Shown here: piece by piece, positions 1-5,486 of the stretch | Layout of the letters: each line of letters opens with the position of its first letter | Numbering within the stretch: position 1 is the first letter of the stretch | Source: an uncultured Anaerocolumna sp. | Lineage (GTDB): Bacteria > Bacillota > Clostridia > Lachnospirales > Lachnospiraceae | Assembly (NCBI GenBank): GCA_937901695.1 | Contig: CALDJN010000099.1 | Location: 1-7,569 of the forward strand | DNA: 7,569 bases | Reading direction: 5' to 3' | Position numbers and translations under genes: made by a program | The notes under the pieces: generated by a model | The model's database searches: none | What the model saw: the letters and a program-made list of their open reading frames with translations, nothing else | Told to the model about the DNA's origin: nothing

Positions 1-851
1 TAGATTCTGATGAAGATATCCATTTGTTTTTATGGCAGAACGATGCTTCTGTAATCATTGGCAGAAATCAAAATATATACGCAGAATGCAACCTTGAATA
101 CCTTAAAGAGCATGATATTAAGGTAGTACGCAGATTTTCAGGCGGTGGGGCTGTATACCATGATAAAGGTAATATTAACTTTACCTTTATTACAAAAGAG
201 AAAGTGTCAAACCAAGCAAAGTTTATTGAACTGATAAAGGCAGCCATGGCGGAACTTGGAATTGATTGTGAATTTAGCGGTAAAAATGATTTACTTTACA
301 AGGAGCAGAAGTTTTCTGGTCATGCTTATTATACAGACGGTGATAATTATATGTATCATGGTACTGTTCTGGTTAGTGTAAATTTCGAACAATTAGGGAA
401 GGCACTTACACCATCAAAGCTAAAACTACAGTCCAAGGGCATCGCATCTGTTAGAAGCAGAGTTGTAAATTTATCATCCATTCATAGCGATATAACTATA
501 GACAAAGTAATGCAAGCATTTATTAAGACCTTTGATTGTGAGAATATTGAATATATCGATAAAACTACTTTCAAGGCACCATTAGAGCAGATGCTTTCAT
601 CCTACGATTGGCTATATGCACAGTCTCCCCAGTTTGATATGGAATTAGAGCATAGATATTCTTTTGGTAATATATCGGTTCATATTTCTGCCTCTGACGG
701 CATGATGCAAAGCGTGATAATAAATACCGACAGCTTACAACTTTATGATTTCAAATCCTGTGAAGATAAGTTGGTTGGTAAACGTTTTAGTGAACAAGCC
801 ATATGGGAATGTATTGAACAGTACATTGAAAGTAATGATTTCCAATATTGA
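1..851 (+). CDS. lplA: Lipoate-protein ligase A (5'-truncated by window edge)
   Basis: The enzyme activates lipoate with ATP to lipoyl-AMP and transfers it to the conserved lysine of lipoyl domains (2-oxoacid dehydrogenase E2, GcvH) in the cytoplasm. The frame is open to the left edge, with the first full codon at base 3. The family normally has an N-terminal stretch before the visible FLWQND...IIGRNQN segment, so about 30 residues are probably missing and the TTG at 24 is not the real start. Visible signatures are the lipoate/ATP-binding RRFSGGGAVYHDKGNINF (bases about 129-182) and the KFSGHA segment (about 309-326), whose lysine corresponds to the catalytic lysine of E. coli LplA. After about base 640 the residues LEHRYSFGNISVHI fit the small C-terminal accessory domain of bacterial LplA. 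The gene ends with TGA, and no clear terminator separates it from the next gene, whose promoter begins almost at once. Assignment to the LplA family is secure; preference for lipoate over octanoate is family inference. Confidence 0.93.
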   Translation, partial: DSDEDIHLFLWQNDASVIIGRNQNIYAECNLEYLKEHDIKVVRRFSGGGAVYHDKGNINFTFITKEKVSNQAKFIELIKAAMAELGIDCEFSGKNDLLYKEQKFSGHAYYTDGDNYMYHGTVLVSVNFEQLGKALTPSKLKLQSKGIASVRSRVVNLSSIHSDITIDKVMQAFIKTFDCENIEYIDKTTFKAPLEQMLSSYDWLYAQSPQFDMELEHRYSFGNISVHISASDGMMQSVIINTDSLQLYDFKSCEDKLVGKRFSEQAIWECIEQYIESNDFQY

Positions 852-863
852 TATTTTGACATA

Positions 864-898
864 ATAGTATAGAAAATCTGAAAAATATGTTATACTAT
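864..898 (+). promoter_or_regulatory. Extended -10 promoter within an inverted repeat, upstream of the MarR-type gene
   Basis: TGTTATACT (888-896) is a complete extended -10 element (TG-n-TATACT), about 34 bases before the MarR ATG. The 8-bp arms ATAGTATA (864-871) and TATACTAT (891-898) are perfect inverted copies separated by 19 bases, and the right arm covers the -10 itself. A TTGACA lies at 856-861, but it is 29 bases from the -10 and so is unlikely to be its partner. MarR proteins often bind inverted repeats over their own promoter, so autoregulation is a reasonable inference, although the arm spacing is longer than in most MarR sites. Confidence 0.55.
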
Positions 899-929
899 AT
901 TGTACAAATGAAAATAGGTGGGGATTATT

Positions 930-1358
930 ATGTTTAATTTAGATGATTGTATTGCTAGTATTACAAGCAGAAGTGCTAAAAAATTAGCGTATTGTTTTGA
1001 GAAAAGACTAAACTATTATAATATAACTAGGACTCAATGGATTGCGTTATATTATATTAGCATAAATAAAACGATTACTCAAAAGCAATTAGCCGATAAA
1101 ATGTCTCTGAAAGAACCAACCGTTGTTCGATTACTTGATAAGATGGAGCTAATTGGATGGGTTGTCAGAGTAAATAGTGAAAATGATAAACGTATTAAAT
1201 TATTAAGCCTGACTGATACAGGACAAAAAATTGAAACAGATATGCTTGTTGTGGCAGAAAAATTCAGAAATGATGTAATTAGTGGTATTTCCGCAGAAGA
1301 GCTAGAAAGTTATAAATCAGTGCTTAATAAAATGCTTAGTAATATAAAGGACGGTTAA
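930..1358 (+). CDS. MarR family winged-helix transcriptional regulator
   Basis: This is a 142-residue regulator of usual MarR length, expected to act as a dimer on DNA. An alternative GTG start at 918 lies within the ribosome site, so the ATG at 930 was chosen; AGGTGGGG (915-922) is well placed before it. The winged helix is clear. TQKQLADKMSLKEPTVVRLL (residues about 50-69) supplies the helix-turn-helix with the recognition helix around P63-M72. The wing contains NDKRIKLLSLTDTG (residues 85-98), matching the family pattern D-x-R-x-K-x3-L-T-x-x-G. N- and C-terminal helices (about 5-30 and 100-140) would form the dimer interface. C7 and C22 are present, but nothing places them as an OhrR-type redox switch. 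The ligand and targets cannot be read from the sequence. Neither adjacent gene (lplA, thioredoxin-like) is an obvious efflux or stress target, and a terminator follows downstream, so it is probably monocistronic. Confidence 0.9.
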   Translation: MFNLDDCIASITSRSAKKLAYCFEKRLNYYNITRTQWIALYYISINKTITQKQLADKMSLKEPTVVRLLDKMELIGWVVRVNSENDKRIKLLSLTDTGQKIETDMLVVAEKFRNDVISGISAEELESYKSVLNKMLSNIKDG

Positions 1359-1389
1359 CATATTATAAAGTTTATAAATGGGGGTAAAT

Positions 1390-1555
1390 GTGAAGAGAAT
1401 TTCTAAGGCGTCAAAGGACGCCACCTAAGAAATTCTAAAAGGCTTCACAAATGGAAGGTTATGCCTTCCATTCGGAAGAACTCCACCATGAGAATCCATT
1501 GGAATTCTCATGGCGAACTTCTTCATCTGTTATTTGAGATGTCGCTTTGCGACAT
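1390..1555. repeat. Cluster of four hairpins, candidate structured repeat or small RNA
   Basis: The 426-bp gap between the MarR and thioredoxin-like genes (1359-1784) begins with four closely spaced stem-loops. The first is compound: GTGAAG/CTTCAC (1390-1395, 1443-1448), then AGAATTTCT/AGAAATTCT (1396-1404, 1428-1436), then GGCGTC/GACGCC (1407-1412, 1417-1422) with an AAAG loop. The second is ATGGAAGG/CCTTCCAT (1451-1458, 1464-1471). The third is GAAGAA/TTCTTC around CCATGAGAAT/ATTCTCATGG (1475-1480, 1519-1524; 1486-1495, 1504-1513). The fourth is ATGTCGC-TTT-GCGACAT (1539-1555). The block is richer in GC than its surroundings. There is no transposase and no U-run after any stem, so it is not a set of terminators. 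A dispersed intergenic repeat or a folded RNA fits best. Confidence 0.6.
1451..1537 (+). CDS. Possible 28-residue mini-ORF inside the hairpin cluster (doubtful)
   Basis: An ATG at 1451 opens a 28-codon frame ending in TGA, and AAAAGG (1437-1442) sits 8 bases upstream as a possible ribosome site. The peptide starts MEGYAFHSEELHH and ends WRTSSSVI. It has no signal peptide, membrane segment or known motif. The frame runs through two stem-loops whose base pairing already explains the sequence constraint, and the start codon lies within the arm of the second hairpin. It may well be a chance reading of a structured repeat. It is listed because the ribosome site is correctly placed. Confidence 0.15.
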   Translation: MEGYAFHSEELHHENPLEFSWRTSSSVI

Positions 1556-1632
1556 TATGTCGGGAAGTGTGGTAATTGAACAGTCAACGGGAAATACATT
1601 ATAAATAATTGATAAATTAGCTTATAGCCGTT

Positions 1633-1678
1633 AAAAAAAGCATTATTGTTTGTAGTTATATAAACGATAGTGCTTTTT
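1633..1678 (+). terminator. Strong intrinsic terminator between MarR and thioredoxin-like genes
   Basis: AAAAAGCATTATTGTTT (1635-1651) pairs with AAACGATAGTGCTTTTT (1662-1678) over 17 positions, including two G-U wobbles, around a 10-base loop. The right arm ends in five T, and the matching A-run on the left means it could work on either strand. It would stop read-through from the MarR gene and the hairpin block. Just after it, AATCCC-GAA-GGGATT (1680-1694) forms a short stem, and GGGATT recurs twice more before 1735, giving alternative partners for the single AATCCC. Confidence 0.8.
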
Positions 1679-1784
1679 CAATCCCGAAGGGATTACTCAA
1701 AGGGATTACCAAAGGAACTGCACTTAGGGGATTTGTTTTTAAAATGACTAAAGTAAAAGTAATTATTAAAGGAGTTGAATTTTA

Positions 1785-2111
1785 TTGGAGAATTATGATT
1801 CATTAGAATTAATAAAGCAAACAATCGATAGTAATGATATGGTTTTGATTTATTTTGGAAATAAAACCTGCGGGGTATGTACTGACTTAAAACCGAAAGT
1901 AGAAAAAGTGCTAGAGGAATATCCGAGGATTAAAAGTATTTATGTAGATATAGAAAAATCTCATAATATTGCAGTATCTTATAACTTTTTTACCGTTCCA
2001 GCCATTCTTGTATTTGTTGAGGGGAAAGTGACAATCAGAGAAGCAAGATATATCAGTGTACCGGATATAAGTAATAGGATTTCAAGGTACTATAATTTAT
2101 TAAATATGTAA
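1785..2111 (+). CDS. Thioredoxin-like protein with TCGVC active site
   Basis: This is a 108-residue single-domain thioredoxin-fold protein, probably a cytoplasmic thiol-disulfide oxidoreductase (no signal peptide). The start is TTG at 1785, chosen because AAAGGAG (1768-1774) lies 10 bases upstream and no in-frame ATG precedes the fold. The active site is T28-C29-G30-V31-C32, followed by P37, which matches the helix-kinking proline of thioredoxin. T70-V71-P72 supplies the cis-proline opposite the active site, and V76-F77...E79-G80-K81 is the usual strand and turn. Two departures from classical thioredoxin are visible: WCGPC is replaced by TCGVC, and the buried aspartate of E. coli Trx (Asp26) is replaced by Y23. 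Both would change redox potential and partner choice. The gene has its own leader after a strong terminator and lies 159 bp before a radical SAM gene; joint transcription is possible but unproven. The reductase or partner is unknown. Confidence 0.85.
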   Translation: MENYDSLELIKQTIDSNDMVLIYFGNKTCGVCTDLKPKVEKVLEEYPRIKSIYVDIEKSHNIAVSYNFFTVPAILVFVEGKVTIREARYISVPDISNRISRYYNLLNM

Positions 2112-2257
2112 TCAAGCAGCGGTAGCTGATTTGTTATATCTGGAGAAACCGTATAGCAAAGACCCTTATGATGTGTATTTTTCAGAGGCTATCCTTTGCT
2201 TGTTATAGATAATCCAAGTGTAACTATCAATATTAAGTTATCTTATTATAGAACAGT

Positions 2258-2262
2258 AGGAG
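2258..2262 (+). promoter_or_regulatory. Ribosome binding site of the radical SAM gene
   Basis: AGGAG lies 8 bases before the ATG at 2271 and fixes that start. The 159-bp gap before it (2112-2270) holds no credible ORF or terminator. TATTAT at 2243-2248 could be a -10, but I see no good -35, so the gene may be co-transcribed with the thioredoxin-like gene. Confidence 0.6.
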
Positions 2263-2270
2263 TATAATAA

Positions 2271-3155
2271 ATGAAGCAATTTAAGAGAATATATATCGAA
2301 ATTACTAATATATGCAATCTCAGCTGTAGTTTTTGTCCCCAAACAAAACGGCAACCTGAATTTATGAATATAGATACATTTTGTAATATATTAGATCAGG
2401 TAAAAGATTATACTAATTATTTGTATTTTCATGTAAAAGGTGAGCCATTTCTTCATCCACAAGTAGATAAATTTTTAGACATTAGTTATGAAAAAGGCTT
2501 TCAGGTTAATATAACTACAAATGGCACACTAATCAACAAAGTAAAAGATAAGCTTATTGAAAAGCCTGCACTTAGACAGCTTAACTTTTCCTTACATAGT
2601 TTTGATGGAAATGATATTGATAGATTAGATAGTAAAGTAGAATATATATTAAACATTTTATCTTTTATAAAAGAAGCCAGGGAAAAATCCAATATGCTAG
2701 TTTCTTTAAGGCTCTGGAATTTGGATGAAAATAATCTGTCTGATTTGGATAAGCGAAAAAACATTGAGTTATTAGAGGTAATAGAGAAAGAACTAAATCT
2801 TCCTTACAGCATACTAGAAAGAGTTACTCAGGATAGGGGAATAAAAATTGCTGAAGGGGTCTATCTAAACCATGATTATGAATTCCAATGGCCCGATTTA
2901 AAAGAGAAAGAAGACGATGGCAAAGGATTTTGCTACGGACTACGTAACCAGATAGGGATATTAGTAGATGGAACTGTGGTTCCTTGCTGTCTGGATGGTG
3001 AAGGAATTATTAATTTAGGAAATGTTAAGCAAACACAATTTTCAGAATTACTTGAAAATGAAAGAATAAAAAATATTGTTAATGGATTTTCGAGAAATGT
3101 GGCAGTTGAGGAACTTTGCCGAAAATGTGGATATAGAAAAAGGTTTGGGAAATAA
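2271..3155 (+). CDS. Radical SAM/SPASM-domain enzyme of unknown substrate
   Basis: This 294-residue protein is a radical SAM enzyme. C15-x3-C19-x2-C22 binds the [4Fe-4S] cluster that cleaves S-adenosylmethionine. K56-G57-E58-P59 stands for the GGEP SAM-binding motif, and T82-T83-N84-G85 is the usual strand end. A short C-terminal SPASM/twitch-like region follows: C221, then LVDGTVVPCC (C239, C240), LGNV (residues 249-252) and C283-x2-C286. These five cysteines are enough for an auxiliary Fe-S cluster. SPASM enzymes typically modify peptides (RiPPs) or act as anaerobic maturases of sulfatases or quinohemoproteins, but no precursor peptide, peptidase or transporter is visible here. The residues FLHPQVDKFLDISYEKGF are typical of the partial TIM barrel. 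The ATG is supported by AGGAG. The upstream thioredoxin-like gene could help keep thiols reduced, but that is speculation. Family assignment is firm; the reaction is unknown. Confidence 0.88.
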   Translation: MKQFKRIYIEITNICNLSCSFCPQTKRQPEFMNIDTFCNILDQVKDYTNYLYFHVKGEPFLHPQVDKFLDISYEKGFQVNITTNGTLINKVKDKLIEKPALRQLNFSLHSFDGNDIDRLDSKVEYILNILSFIKEAREKSNMLVSLRLWNLDENNLSDLDKRKNIELLEVIEKELNLPYSILERVTQDRGIKIAEGVYLNHDYEFQWPDLKEKEDDGKGFCYGLRNQIGILVDGTVVPCCLDGEGIINLGNVKQTQFSELLENERIKNIVNGFSRNVAVEELCRKCGYRKRFGK

Positions 3156-3167
3156 GAAGAATAAAGG

Positions 3168-3409
3168 GGTTGTTGCAAAACTGTCATTCTGAGAACAATT
3201 CAGCTTTGCTGGATTAGGCGAAGAATCTCATTTTAAAGTGAGATTCTTTGAGCTTATATTTTAGCTTTGCTGAATTTGCTCTCAGAATTATAATGCTAAA
3301 TAGCACCACTATAAACGAAAGGGATTCTTCGCGAATTCAACTTCGTTGAATTTTTGCTCAGAATGACATGCTTTCATAGTAATGACAAATTTTTTCTTTG
3401 GCAACAGCC
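3168..3409. repeat. Composite inverted-repeat (MITE-like) element downstream of the radical SAM gene
   Basis: The ends GGTTGTTGCAAA (3168-3179) and TTTGGCAACAGCC (3397-3409) are near-perfect inverted copies and resemble IS6-type termini (CTGTTGCAAA). Inside them GTCATTCTGAG (3183-3193) pairs exactly with CTCAGAATGAC (3357-3367). The element seems built from three copies of one motif running from GTCATTCTGAG to GAAGAATC: one forward (about 3183-3230) and two reversed (about 3239-3289 and 3322-3367). AAGAATCTCA/TGAGATTCTT and AATTCAAC-TTC-GTTGAATT form strong internal hairpins. There is no transposase gene and no clear target-site duplication. The TCATTCTGAG/GAAGAATC motif resembles an intergenic repeat found in many bacterial genomes (recalled, not checked). 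It fills most of the 417-bp gap 3156-3572, and its folded RNA may end transcripts from both flanking convergent genes. Confidence 0.65.
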
Positions 3410-3443
3410 ACTTTTTGATTCTATTTACAAAAATTTTTACGGT

Positions 3444-3578
3444 ATTAACATATGAAATATTTTTTGTAAACATTAACTGCTTTTGTAGTTATTAACTGTT
3501 TTTGTAATTATTAACTATTTTTGTAGTCATTAACGGTTCTTGTAAACATTAATTGCTTTTTGCAGCTATCAACTATTT
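3444..3578. repeat. 19-bp tandem repeat at the 3' end of the FKBP foldase gene
   Basis: Four exact-length 19-bp units of the form ATTAACTGCTTTTGTAGTT lie at 3472-3490, 3491-3509, 3510-3528 and 3529-3547. A 20-bp unit follows (3548-3567), and a partial unit at 3568-3578 overlaps the stop and last codon of the minus-strand gene. A diverged copy carrying extra bases precedes them (3444-3471). On the minus strand each full unit contains TTAAT, so none can extend the protein. The units vary by several bases, which suggests an older array. No terminator-like stem is evident in it. Confidence 0.75.
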
Positions 3579-4781
3579 CACAGTAGCATTTTCTTTTAAA
3601 TATTCTAATACCTTTTCATGGATTAGCTGTTGCATAACATTGCCTTTACCGTATGCTTTTACATAAGAATCATAATTTTCTGTTGTTTTATGACCTAAAT
3701 ACTTATCAAATTCATCTGCTGTTACATTAAGACCTTCTTTTTCATAAATGGCTTGGAAAATCAAAACCATTTTTGCTTCATTCTGTGCCTGCTCTACTAA
3801 TCCAGCATCATATTTTTCTTCAGACATACCAGTGTATTGTTCAAAACTTGCATAAGGAGGCTGTGAACCTGCAGAGGCGTATAAGTTATTCATGTATTCA
3901 AAATAACTTTGATCTTCGTATTTCTTAATTGATTTTAAATGATTTACATACTTTTCTGGATAGGATGTAACAGTGGTATTATCCATAAGATATTTCTCTA
4001 TCCACTTTGTAAAGTTGTTATCATATTTGGTTTGTTTTACATATTTTCTGTATTCATCGGCTGTTGCTGCTTTATCAGAAAGATTTTCTTTTACAAAGGC
4101 ATCTGTGAATTCTGGTACATTATAAATCCCATTAATTTCAACATTGAAAACTGCATCTTTTCCAGCCAAAGTTGCTTCTTTATAATCTGCTGGGAAGGTA
4201 ACCTCTACCTTTACTTTATCACCAATACCGTGACCGATTAATTGCTCTTCAAAGTCATCGATATATTTTTTGTCGCCTATAACTAAATCTGTACCGGCAC
4301 CTTTTGTATTACCACCTTCGAATTCTTTACCATCAACTGTTCCAACGTAATCTATATTTACTTTATCACCATTTGCAATCAATGCATCTGTTTTTGTATC
4401 TAGAGTACTGTAATTATCTAATAAACCCTTAATATCTTTTTCCACAGATTCATCGGAATATTCTATTTCGCTTAATGGTACCGTAATGTTAGAATAATCG
4501 GCTAACTTTAAATGATCAGAAGCTTGTACATCTTTTACTAAACCATTTTCCGTCAGGTTTGCACTGTAATCATTACTTGGTTTCACTCTATTAATATTTC
4601 GATAAATAGAATAACCGATTAAGGAAATAAGAAGAGCAGATACCAGAATTATCAAGCATATAGATATAACCTTTGCTAAGCGTGCATTCCGCTTCATCTT
4701 TTTAATTTCTTTTTTTCTTTTAATTTTTCTCATCTTACTCATGCTTACTGGATTTTTCTCATTTTGCGTTACATCATTCAT
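3573..4781 (-). CDS. Membrane-anchored FKBP-type peptidyl-prolyl isomerase, trigger-factor-like
   Basis: This 402-residue extracytoplasmic foldase is expected to catalyse prolyl isomerisation and hold folding clients outside the membrane. The N-terminus is strongly basic (KMRKIKRKKEIKKMKRNAR within 16-34), followed by one hydrophobic segment at about 37-60 (VISICLIILVSALLISLIGY), giving an N-in, C-out anchor with no signal cleavage site. The FKBP domain spans about 136-222: GDKVNIDYVGTVDGKEFEGG, then LVIG, the YIDDFEEQLIGHGIGD segment, VTFPADY and AGKDAVFNVEI. Residues about 223-402 resemble the helical C-terminal arm of trigger factor; the ribosome-binding N-terminal domain of true Tig is absent. 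The ATG at 4781 was preferred over the internal ATG of codon 14, which lacks a ribosome site, although the upstream GGGTG is itself weak. Translational coupling to a leader ORF (ATGA overlap) may compensate. A promoter lies at 4915-4943. By context it may serve secreted proteins such as the adjacent BIg2 protein. Confidence 0.85.
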   Translation of the reverse strand: MNDVTQNEKNPVSMSKMRKIKRKKEIKKMKRNARLAKVISICLIILVSALLISLIGYSIYRNINRVKPSNDYSANLTENGLVKDVQASDHLKLADYSNITVPLSEIEYSDESVEKDIKGLLDNYSTLDTKTDALIANGDKVNIDYVGTVDGKEFEGGNTKGAGTDLVIGDKKYIDDFEEQLIGHGIGDKVKVEVTFPADYKEATLAGKDAVFNVEINGIYNVPEFTDAFVKENLSDKAATADEYRKYVKQTKYDNNFTKWIEKYLMDNTTVTSYPEKYVNHLKSIKKYEDQSYFEYMNNLYASAGSQPPYASFEQYTGMSEEKYDAGLVEQAQNEAKMVLIFQAIYEKEGLNVTADEFDKYLGHKTTENYDSYVKAYGKGNVMQQLIHEKVLEYLKENATVK

Positions 4782-4873
4782 ATTTTACACCCATTCCATA
4801 TCACATGTACTTGCGATAGTGCCACATATTTTTGTGTGAAAGATTCCCTTTGTGGCATCCTTTCGTTTTTCAT
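4778..4873 (-). CDS. Possible 31-residue leader peptide overlapping the foldase start
   Basis: On the minus strand an ATG at 4873-4871 opens a 31-codon frame (MKNERMPQRESFTQK... ending WNGCKI). It stops with TGA at 4780-4778, overlapping the ATG of the foldase gene in the classic ATGA arrangement. GAGGG (4883-4879) lies 5 bases before it and is a better ribosome site than the one directly before the foldase. The frame lies downstream of the predicted promoter, so it would be transcribed. The peptide has no recognised domain. The mRNA also contains TGCCACA/TGTGGCA (plus-strand 4851-4857 and 4820-4826), a 7-bp stem inside the leader frame. Translational coupling or attenuation is inferred, and a chance ORF of this length cannot be excluded. 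Confidence 0.35.
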   Translation of the reverse strand: MKNERMPQRESFTQKYVALSQVHVIWNGCKI

Positions 4874-4914
4874 ATTTTCCCTCACACTTAATTTTTGTCC
4901 ACACATCGAACGTA

Positions 4915-4943
4915 ATAATTTATGTAATTACAGACCTTGTCAA
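4915..4943 (-). promoter_or_regulatory. SigA-like promoter of the FKBP foldase gene
   Basis: Reading the minus strand, TTGACA (4943-4938) is followed after 17 bases by AATTAT (4920-4915), a perfect -35 with a 4/6 -10. Transcription would start near 4908, giving a leader of about 125 bases that includes the possible 31-codon leader ORF and a 7-bp stem. The rest of the gap between the foldase and the minisatellite (about 4944-5138) is very AT-rich. It has two TATAAT words on the minus strand (plus-strand 5017-5022 and 5024-5029) without a good -35, and I see no gene in it. Confidence 0.55.
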
Positions 4944-5138
4944 CTACATTGGATATCCTGTTATAGGAAGCAAACATCTCAATCTGGTTGAAAACGGTAT
5001 TTTCTGTATTGAAATCATTATACATTATAATTATGAACGATTTGTGTACAGGTTTTTGGACAAATATAGAAATAAAACTTACAGATATTATACAATAAAA
5101 ATACTTAAATTTATATACATAATTATAAAGATTTAATT

Positions 5139-5370
5139 AAAAATGAGCTGAAAAACAAGCTGAAAAACAAGCTGAAAAAATAGGCTGGAAAATGAGCTGA
5201 AAAACAAGCTGAAAAACAAGCTGAAAAATAGGCTGGAAAATGAGCTGAAAAATAAGCTGAAAAACAAGCTGAAAAAATAGGCTGGAAAATGAGCTGAAAA
5301 ATAAGCTGAAAAATGGGCTGAAAAATGAGCTGAAAAACAAGCTGAAAAATGAGCTGAAAAATAAGCTAAA
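5139..5370. repeat. 12-bp minisatellite (about 19 copies) with higher-order four-unit structure
   Basis: The word GCTG recurs at 5147, 5159, 5171, 5184, 5196, 5208, 5220, 5232, 5244, 5256, 5268, 5281, 5293, 5305, 5317, 5329, 5341 and 5353, with a degenerate GCTA at 5365. The step is 12 bp except for two steps of 13. The unit is close to AAGCTGAAAAAC on the plus strand. The unit variants repeat in fours (GAGCTG, AAGCTG, AAGCTG, AGGCTGG) three times, at 5147-5195, 5196-5243 and 5244-5292, so blocks of about 48-49 bp were duplicated after the units had diverged. The plus strand meets stops. The minus strand stays open only as a low-complexity F/S/L-rich frame without a ribosome site, so I treat it as non-coding. 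It sits between the BIg2 gene and the foldase promoter; 5371-5486 shows nothing further. Confidence 0.9.
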
Positions 5371-5486
5371 CTGTAACGCTCAATATTCAATATCTTATTA
5401 TATTAGTTTGAACCGTAATCCGAGCTGACTAAATATTTTATAAAAAGTTTCTTTCAATTCTAATTTTTCTTTCCTCTAGATTATCA

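Noticed and set aside
1378..1428. 16-codon ORF (MGVNVKRISKASKDAT) at the start of the hairpin cluster
   Set aside because: There is no ribosome site, it is very short, and it is fully explained by the first stem-loop.
2168..2212. Short ORF between the thioredoxin-like and radical SAM genes as a RiPP precursor
   Set aside because: It has only about 14 codons, no ribosome site and no leader or core pattern.
3397..3417. TGGC-AACA-GCCA-CTTTTT as an intrinsic terminator
   Set aside because: The stem is only 4 bp and is better explained as the tip of the inverted-repeat element; it may still contribute to termination.
4852..5136. Plus-strand frame of about 94 residues upstream of the minisatellite
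   Set aside because: It has a GTG start without a ribosome site, low-complexity I/Y-rich composition from AT-rich DNA and no domain, and it overlaps the foldase promoter and leader on the other strand.
5139..5370. CRISPR array
   Set aside because: The 12-bp units are contiguous and have no spacers; no cas gene is present. The 19-bp array at 3444-3578 is rejected for the same reason.
5133..5390. Minus-strand frames of 67-85 residues across the 12-bp array (F/S/L-rich)
   Set aside because: They are open only because the repeat lacks stops in that reading. The TTG start of the longer frame has no ribosome site, and the 13-bp units shift the frame and change the peptide type midway.
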